DNA from: Bacillota bacterium
GTDB lineage: Bacteria > Bacillota > Clostridia > Lachnospirales > Lachnospiraceae
Reading direction: 5' to 3'
Length of the DNA stretch: 36,300 nucleotides
Assembly (NCBI GenBank): GCA_030526045.1
Contig: JAUNDN010000026.1
Span: forward strand, 1 to 36,300
Of the stretch, positions 31,415 through 36,300 are shown piece by piece. The translations under genes were made by a program, and so were the position numbers. The notes under the pieces were generated by a model, which searched no databases, was not told where the DNA came from, and worked only from the letters and a program-made list of their open reading frames with translations. Numbering within the stretch: position 1 is the stretch's first letter; every line of letters starts with the position of its first letter.

Positions 31415-31912
31415 ATGGCGGTAACAGCTAGAGAAAGACACAAAAATGCATATCGAAGCAGCATTTATGTGCAGGGAAATACTGCCGCCAGAAGACAGGT
31501 AGAGCGCACAAGAATGTATGCATTACCGGCGCAGAGGACGATGCCGGAGAGAAAGACTGCTCATAACGTGCGCAGAAACAGGGAACGTGCTCTTTATATG
31601 AATGTAGGTTATGTACTGTTCCTTGTTACAGCTATGGTTACAGCAGCAATTATTCTCACAGGATATCTGAGACTTCAGTCCGACATTACCAACAGTATCA
31701 AGCATATTTCTCAGATGGAAAGCAGGCTGAATGAACTGAAGCTTGAAAATGATGAGAATTATAGTAGAATAACAGGTAGCGTAAATCTTGAAGAGGTAAA
31801 AAGAGTAGCGATTCAGGAACTTGGTATGCGCTATGCAGAGGAAGGTCAGATAGTCACTTTTGATGGCGAGGGCAGTGACTATGTAAGACAAACCGGAGAG
31901 ATACCGGATTAA
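31415..31912 (+). CDS. FtsL-like cell-division protein
   Basis: This 165-residue single-pass membrane protein has a basic cytoplasmic N-terminus of ~60 residues and one helix at ~62-86 (GYVLFLVTAMVTAAIILTGY). An extracellular coiled coil follows (~88-120, ISQMESRLNELKLENDENYS) and a septum-initiator-like end, LEEVKRVAIQELGMRYAEEGQ. Position between rsmH and the PBP gene is that of ftsL, whose sequence is poorly conserved. The GGAGG site before ATG 31415 is strong. FtsL together with DivIC activates the septal synthase. Confidence 0.8.
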   Translation: MAVTARERHKNAYRSSIYVQGNTAARRQVERTRMYALPAQRTMPERKTAHNVRRNRERALYMNVGYVLFLVTAMVTAAIILTGYLRLQSDITNSIKHISQMESRLNELKLENDENYSRITGSVNLEEVKRVAIQELGMRYAEEGQIVTFDGEGSDYVRQTGEIPD

Positions 31913-31925
31913 AGTAGGTGTTGAC

Positions 31926-34157
31926 TTGAGTAATAACAGAAAAAACAGCAAATTCACAATTAAGATGCAAAAGAAGCTGGTAGTACTGTTCATATTAGTA
32001 CTGCTGGCTTTTGTGGGATTATCCTATCAGCTTTTTTCTATTACCAGAGATAACGGGGAACAGTACAAGAAACAGGTCTTATCCCAACAAAAGTATGACA
32101 GTGTTACACTTCCTTATAAGAGGGGATCTATTCTGGATGCAAACGGAAGCATTCTTGCATCCAGCGAAAAGGTATACAATGTAATTCTGGATGCGGTTGC
32201 GGTTTCGGAAAAGGAGGAATATCTGGAGCCTACCCTGGAAGCACTCAGAACGCAGGTCGGAATTGACAGCTCCTCGGTGCGTTCCTATATTGCAGCGAAC
32301 GGAGAAACCTCCCGTTATTATGTGCTTGCAAAGCGTAAAGAGTATGAACAGATTCAGGGACTGATGGAACTGATTAATGAGGAAGGCTCTTTGGTTAAAG
32401 GGATCTGGTTCGAAGAGGAGTATAGGCGAAGCTATCCGGGTGGATCGCTTGCCTGTGATGTCATCGGCTTTACGACCAATGACAATGTGGGCTCTTATGG
32501 GCTGGAGGAATATTATAATGACGTTCTCTCGGGTACAACAGGTAGAGAATACGGTTATATGAATGATGACGCTACTCTGGAGAGAACGACCATTCCGGCA
32601 GAGGATGGGAACAGCATTGTGACGACAATCGATGCGAATATTCAGAGCATTGTGGAAAAGTACTTAAAGAAATTTGATGAGCAGTACCGAAATAACCGTC
32701 ATGAAGGAAACGGTGCAAATAACACAGGTTGCATCATAATGGATGTGAACAGCGGAGAGGTACTTGCTATGGCAAGTTATCCTACCTTTGACCTGAATGA
32801 TGTCAGGAATATGGATGCGCTCATCGGAATGCGGCTTCTGGATGCAGAGGGAAAGAAGACGGAAGAATATATCAACGAAGAGAATCTTTCCACTCTTGCA
32901 CAGGACCCGAATGTGATGTATCAGAATCTGAATGCACTCTGGAAAAACTTCTGTATCAGTGATACCTACGAGCCAGGATCCGTATCGAAGCCCTTTACCG
33001 TAGCGGCGGGAATAGAGAGTGGAAGCATCACAGGAAATGAAAGCTATTATTGTGAAGGAGAGTTACATGTGGGCGATCATGATATCGCCTGCCATAACAC
33101 TTTTGGAGATGGTTACCTGACGGTGACGGAGGGAATTGAGCGCTCCTGTAATGTAAACATGATGTATGTTGCGATGGCAACCGGAGTAGATACATTTACT
33201 GAGTTCCAGCATATTTTTAACCTCGGATTAAAAACCAATATCGATCTGGCAGGAGAGTCGAGAACGGCAAGTCTGGTCTATTCCAAGGATACGATGGGTC
33301 CCACAGACCTTGCTACCAACAGCTTTGGACAGGGCTACAACGCAACCATGATTCAGATGATGGCAGGCTTCTGTTCATTGATTAACGGTGGATATTATTA
33401 TGAGCCTCATATGGTAAAAAAGATCGTCAGTCCATCCGGGGCTACAGTGCAAAATATCGAGCCAAGATTGTTGAAACAGACGATTTCGGAGACCACCTCG
33501 GCAAGAATTAGGCAGATGTGTAACCAGGTTGTAGTCGGAGAAAACGGTACCGGTAAAACCGCAAGACCGGCCGGCTATATGATTGGTGGTAAGACAGGGA
33601 CGGCGGAGACGTTGCCCAGAGGAAATAACGAGTATGTGGTATCCTTTATGGGATATGCGCCTGCAGATGATCCACAGATAGCCATATATGTGGTAGTGGA
33701 CAGAGCCAACAACTGGCCTCAGGATGATGCCAAGTATGCTACAAGAATTGTGCGCAACATCTTAACAGAGGTGCTTCCTTACATGGGAATCTTCATGACT
33801 GAGGAGCTGTCGGAAAAGGAGATTGCGGAGCTTGAGGAATTGCAGATTGAGATCATGACACCGCCGGAGTCGGAGGAAACGCAGGAGGATGCGAAAGAAG
33901 AAGGAAGCGTAGAAGGCAGTGGACAGGAAGGAACCGGAGAGGAAACAGAAGGAGCGGGAACGCAGGAGGGCGTACCGGAGGAAAAGAGCGAGCCCTGGAA
34001 GGAATTCCCCATTGATCCTGCAACAGGATATGCAGTTGATCCTAGTACCGGAGACTATGTAGATCCGATTACGGGATATGTGTATGGAAGCAGCTTTGAG
34101 GAAGGAGAATCAGAACCTTCTGCCGGAAATAACGGAGAGGAAGGGCAGACTGAATAA
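31926..34157 (+). CDS. Class B penicillin-binding protein (septal transpeptidase, PBP2B/FtsI type)
   Basis: This 743-residue class B PBP cross-links septal peptidoglycan. A short cytoplasmic tail and membrane helix (~17-38) are followed by the PBP dimerisation domain (~55-215) and the transpeptidase domain. SVSK lies at 352-355 (nucleophile Ser352), SCN at 407-409 and KTGT at 556-559, all intact. The C-terminal ~110 residues are unusual: a Glu/Gly-rich linker, then about three tandem copies of a ~9-residue DPxTGxYV unit in place of PASTA domains. Start TTG 31926 has AGTAGGTG upstream. Confidence 0.9.
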   Translation: MSNNRKNSKFTIKMQKKLVVLFILVLLAFVGLSYQLFSITRDNGEQYKKQVLSQQKYDSVTLPYKRGSILDANGSILASSEKVYNVILDAVAVSEKEEYLEPTLEALRTQVGIDSSSVRSYIAANGETSRYYVLAKRKEYEQIQGLMELINEEGSLVKGIWFEEEYRRSYPGGSLACDVIGFTTNDNVGSYGLEEYYNDVLSGTTGREYGYMNDDATLERTTIPAEDGNSIVTTIDANIQSIVEKYLKKFDEQYRNNRHEGNGANNTGCIIMDVNSGEVLAMASYPTFDLNDVRNMDALIGMRLLDAEGKKTEEYINEENLSTLAQDPNVMYQNLNALWKNFCISDTYEPGSVSKPFTVAAGIESGSITGNESYYCEGELHVGDHDIACHNTFGDGYLTVTEGIERSCNVNMMYVAMATGVDTFTEFQHIFNLGLKTNIDLAGESRTASLVYSKDTMGPTDLATNSFGQGYNATMIQMMAGFCSLINGGYYYEPHMVKKIVSPSGATVQNIEPRLLKQTISETTSARIRQMCNQVVVGENGTGKTARPAGYMIGGKTGTAETLPRGNNEYVVSFMGYAPADDPQIAIYVVVDRANNWPQDDAKYATRIVRNILTEVLPYMGIFMTEELSEKEIAELEELQIEIMTPPESEETQEDAKEEGSVEGSGQEGTGEETEGAGTQEGVPEEKSEPWKEFPIDPATGYAVDPSTGDYVDPITGYVYGSSFEEGESEPSAGNNGEEGQTE

Positions 34158-34192
34158 AGGAAGCACAAAAGAAGAAATAGACGTTTGAGAAT

Positions 34193-34242
34193 AACCTCAT
34201 AGAATGGGTAATAGATTATAATAATACCTTTTCTATGAGGTT
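34193..34242 (+). promoter_or_regulatory. Hairpin that buries the ribosome site of the next PBP gene
   Basis: AACCTCATAGAA (34193-34204) is perfectly complementary to TTCTATGAGGTT (34231-34242). The stem can extend by GGTA/TACC past a small internal loop. The right arm contains GAGG (34237-34240), the only ribosome site for ATG 34246. The loop contains TATAAT (34217-34222), without a clear -35. Confidence 0.6.
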
Positions 34243-34245
34243 TCT

Positions 34246-35976
34246 ATGATAAAGAACAAAACCTATACCAGAAAGAAGATTGTTACAACATTTTTTGCAA
34301 GCTTTCTGGTTTTTCTGGTTCTGGCAGGCAGACTGGTATACCTGATGGTATTTCAATCGGATTATTATACAGAGCAGGCGAAAAAACTTCATGAAAGAGA
34401 AAGAAGCATTAAGGCTGCCCGGGGAAGGATTCTTGATGCCAACGGAATTGTGATTGCAGACAATAAGACGGTCTGTACGATTTCCGTCATTCATAATCAG
34501 ATTAAGGATCCTGACAGGATTGTAGAGGTGCTGAGTAAGGAATTAGATCTATCAGAGGAATATGTCAGAAAACGGGTGGAAAAGTATTCTTCGATTGAAC
34601 GAATCAAGAGTAACGTGGATAAGGAAAAAGGAGATGCTATCCGGGTCTATAAGCTGGAGGGAGTCAAGGTTGATGAAGACTATAAGCGCTATTATCCATA
34701 CGGAGAGCTTGCGTCCAAGGTGCTCGGCTTTACAGGAGGTGATAATCAGGGAATTATCGGTCTGGAAGTAAAATATGAAGAATTCCTGAAGGGGGAAGAG
34801 GGAACGATCCTTACTGTCACAGATGCACGGGGGGTGGAAATCGACGAAGCCGGTGAGGAACGGGTGGAGCCGATTGCCGGGAATGATTTGTATACCAGCC
34901 TGGATGTAAATATTCAAAGCTATGCAACCCAGCTGGCAAAGCAGGTGATGGAAACCAAGCAGGCTGAGCGTGTTTCCATTCTGGTGATGAATCCTCAAAA
35001 CGGTGAGATCATGGCGATGGTGGATGTACCGGAATTTGATCTGAATGATCCCTATGCTCTACCGGAAGGGACAGATGCGGAGACTCTTTCAGAGGAAAAG
35101 AAGCAGGAACTTTTGAATCAAAAGTGGCGTAACGGTTGTATTAATGATACCTATGAGCCGGGTTCGACCTATAAGATTATTACAGCCGCAGCAGGACTGG
35201 AATGCGGTGTGGTTACCACTGAGGATCAATTTAGTTGTCCCGGATTTATCATGGTGGAGGACAGGCGGATCAGGTGCCATAAGACAACCGGACATGGAGC
35301 AGAAGATTTTGTTAAGGCAACCATGAATTCCTGTAATCCTGTGTTTATTACAGTGGGGCTGCGCCTCGGTGTGGAAAGATATTATGATTATTTTACACGG
35401 TTCGGACTGCTTGACAGGACCGGGGTGGATCTGCCCGGCGAGGCAGGAACCATTATGCATAAAATGGAGGATATGAAGGCAGTAGAGCTTGCGACAGTGT
35501 CGTTTGGCCAGTCCTTTCAGATCACACCTATTCAGCTTGCGACGACGGTTTCTTCCATTATAAATGGAGGAAACAGAGTGACGCCCCATTTAGGCGTCAT
35601 GACAGCGGACAGAAATGAAACAGAGCTTTTAAGGTTCTCATATCCTGTCACGCAGAATATTGTATCAGAGGAAACCTCTGCGACTATGCGGATGATTTTG
35701 GAGCAGGTGGTGGAGAACGGAACAGGAAAAAACGGTTATGTGGAGGGAGCCAGAGTAGGCGGCAAGACGGCTACAAGTCAGACCCTTCCCAGAGGCAGCG
35801 GAAGATACATTGCCTCCTTTATCGGCTTTGCACCGGCAGATGACCCACAGGTGCTTGCACTTGCCATTATCCATAACCCTAAGGGAGTCTATTATGGAGG
35901 TCAGGTTGCGGCACCGGTGGTGAGGCAGCTTTTTGAAAATATTCTTCCTTATTTGGAGAAAAAGGATTATAATTGA
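34246..35976 (+). CDS. Second class B penicillin-binding protein (SpoVD/PBP2-like)
   Basis: This 576-residue protein has an N-terminal helix (~12-35), a dimerisation domain (~55-200) and a transpeptidase domain. STYK lies at 307-310 (nucleophile Ser307) and SCN at 362-364. The third motif reads K-T-A (507-509) where most PBPs have K-T-G. No PASTA domain is present, unlike Bacillus SpoVD. It lies directly before mraY, the usual spoVD position, so a sporulation or second division transpeptidase is possible; the two paralogues cannot be assigned to vegetative or spore roles from sequence alone. Translation may be controlled by the upstream hairpin. Confidence 0.88.
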   Translation: MIKNKTYTRKKIVTTFFASFLVFLVLAGRLVYLMVFQSDYYTEQAKKLHERERSIKAARGRILDANGIVIADNKTVCTISVIHNQIKDPDRIVEVLSKELDLSEEYVRKRVEKYSSIERIKSNVDKEKGDAIRVYKLEGVKVDEDYKRYYPYGELASKVLGFTGGDNQGIIGLEVKYEEFLKGEEGTILTVTDARGVEIDEAGEERVEPIAGNDLYTSLDVNIQSYATQLAKQVMETKQAERVSILVMNPQNGEIMAMVDVPEFDLNDPYALPEGTDAETLSEEKKQELLNQKWRNGCINDTYEPGSTYKIITAAAGLECGVVTTEDQFSCPGFIMVEDRRIRCHKTTGHGAEDFVKATMNSCNPVFITVGLRLGVERYYDYFTRFGLLDRTGVDLPGEAGTIMHKMEDMKAVELATVSFGQSFQITPIQLATTVSSIINGGNRVTPHLGVMTADRNETELLRFSYPVTQNIVSEETSATMRMILEQVVENGTGKNGYVEGARVGGKTATSQTLPRGSGRYIASFIGFAPADDPQVLALAIIHNPKGVYYGGQVAAPVVRQLFENILPYLEKKDYN

Positions 35977-35988
35977 GAGGTGCAGGCA

Positions 35989-36300
35989 ATGACAGGCAAT
36001 GATATTATCATGCCCATATTGATATCCTTTGGACTCAGTGTGGTACTTGGTCCGCTGATCATCCCATTCCTAAAAAAGCTGAAGGTAGGGCAGACGGTAA
36101 GAGACGATGGCCCCCGCTCCCATTTGAAGAAATCAGGGACGCCTACCATGGGAGGTATTCTGATTCTGGTGAGTGTGGCAGTTACAGCGGTACTGTATGC
36201 AAAGGATTACCCGAGGATCGTACCGGTTCTTTTCCTCACACTGGGATTCGGACTGATCGGTTTCCTGGATGACTATATCAAGGTGGTTCTGAGGCGTTCC
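35989..36300 (+). CDS. mraY: Phospho-N-acetylmuramoyl-pentapeptide transferase, 5' part
   Basis: The first 104 codons run off the window's right edge in frame. The product makes lipid I at the membrane. Visible features are the first helix (ILISFGLSVVLGPLIIPFL), QTVRDDGPRSHLKKSGTPTMGG (written here as QTVRDDGP, RSHLKKSGTPTMGG), a second helix, and FLDDYIKV with the first catalytic Asp pair. ATG 35989 follows GAGAGGTGCAGG, 12 bp after the previous stop. Confidence 0.95.
   Translation, partial: MTGNDIIMPILISFGLSVVLGPLIIPFLKKLKVGQTVRDDGPRSHLKKSGTPTMGGILILVSVAVTAVLYAKDYPRIVPVLFLTLGFGLIGFLDDYIKVVLRRS

Overview
The window looks like a chromosomal segment from a Gram-positive, low-to-moderate GC member of the Clostridia, most likely a Lachnospiraceae gut commensal. 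The evidence is the SCIFF ribosomal peptide with its radical-SAM maturase next to a fused SecDF, an agr-type peptide quorum-sensing locus, PrpC/PrkC/RsgA gene order, a YugP-type zinc peptidase between fmt and rsmB, and a MurE with the meso-DAP motif DNPR. This assignment is inferred from gene content; no rRNA or tRNA gene was seen.

Layout. (1) 1-2.8 kb: the 3' end of an AgrC-like sensor kinase converges on a minus-strand agrB-agrD pair, with a divergently transcribed XRE regulator. The agrB/XRE gap holds several inverted repeats. A degenerate array of ~53-nt tandem repeats follows, then an intrinsic terminator and a small membrane-protein gene. (2) 2.9-11.2 kb: a CNNM/HlyC-CorC membrane protein, scfA (six-cysteine peptide), scfB (thioether maturase), secDF, recJ and a PfkB-family sugar-phosphate kinase. 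(3) 11.5-23.7 kb: a tightly packed housekeeping run, murE-priA-def-fmt-yugP-rsmB-rlmN-prpC-prkC-rsgA. It covers cell-wall precursor synthesis, replication restart, translation start and maturation, rRNA methylation and Ser/Thr-kinase signalling. (4) 23.7-27.7 kb: an AT-rich accessory island between rsgA and ychF. It holds a composite repeat element, an orphan minus-strand gene, decayed remnants of an AbiE toxin-antitoxin pair, a coiled-coil gene of unknown function, two possible small genes and a structured-RNA/toxin-like locus. (5) 27.7-36.3 kb: ychF, lgt, then the division and cell-wall cluster mraZ-rsmH-ftsL-pbp-spoVD/pbpB-mraY. The cluster is preceded by a MraZ-box array and runs off the right edge.

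The most interesting signal is at 26806-27568. A perfect -10 box is followed by two directly adjacent 32-nt repeats. Their hairpin stems differ at four positions but stay paired through compensatory changes, while loops and flanks are conserved. A third short hairpin and a strong intrinsic terminator come next, and then a well-initiated 205-codon gene whose product resembles BECR-fold (PBECR4-like) nucleases. Promoter, tandem RNA repeats, terminator and toxin is the layout of type III (RNA-antitoxin) toxin-antitoxin systems, but I recognise neither the repeat nor the protein as ToxIN, CptIN or TenpIN. A second recurrent signal is a 16-nt element, CTTYGTCTACASTCTG, lying next to a hairpin at three places. 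It is associated with the ~53-nt repeats at both loci where they occur.
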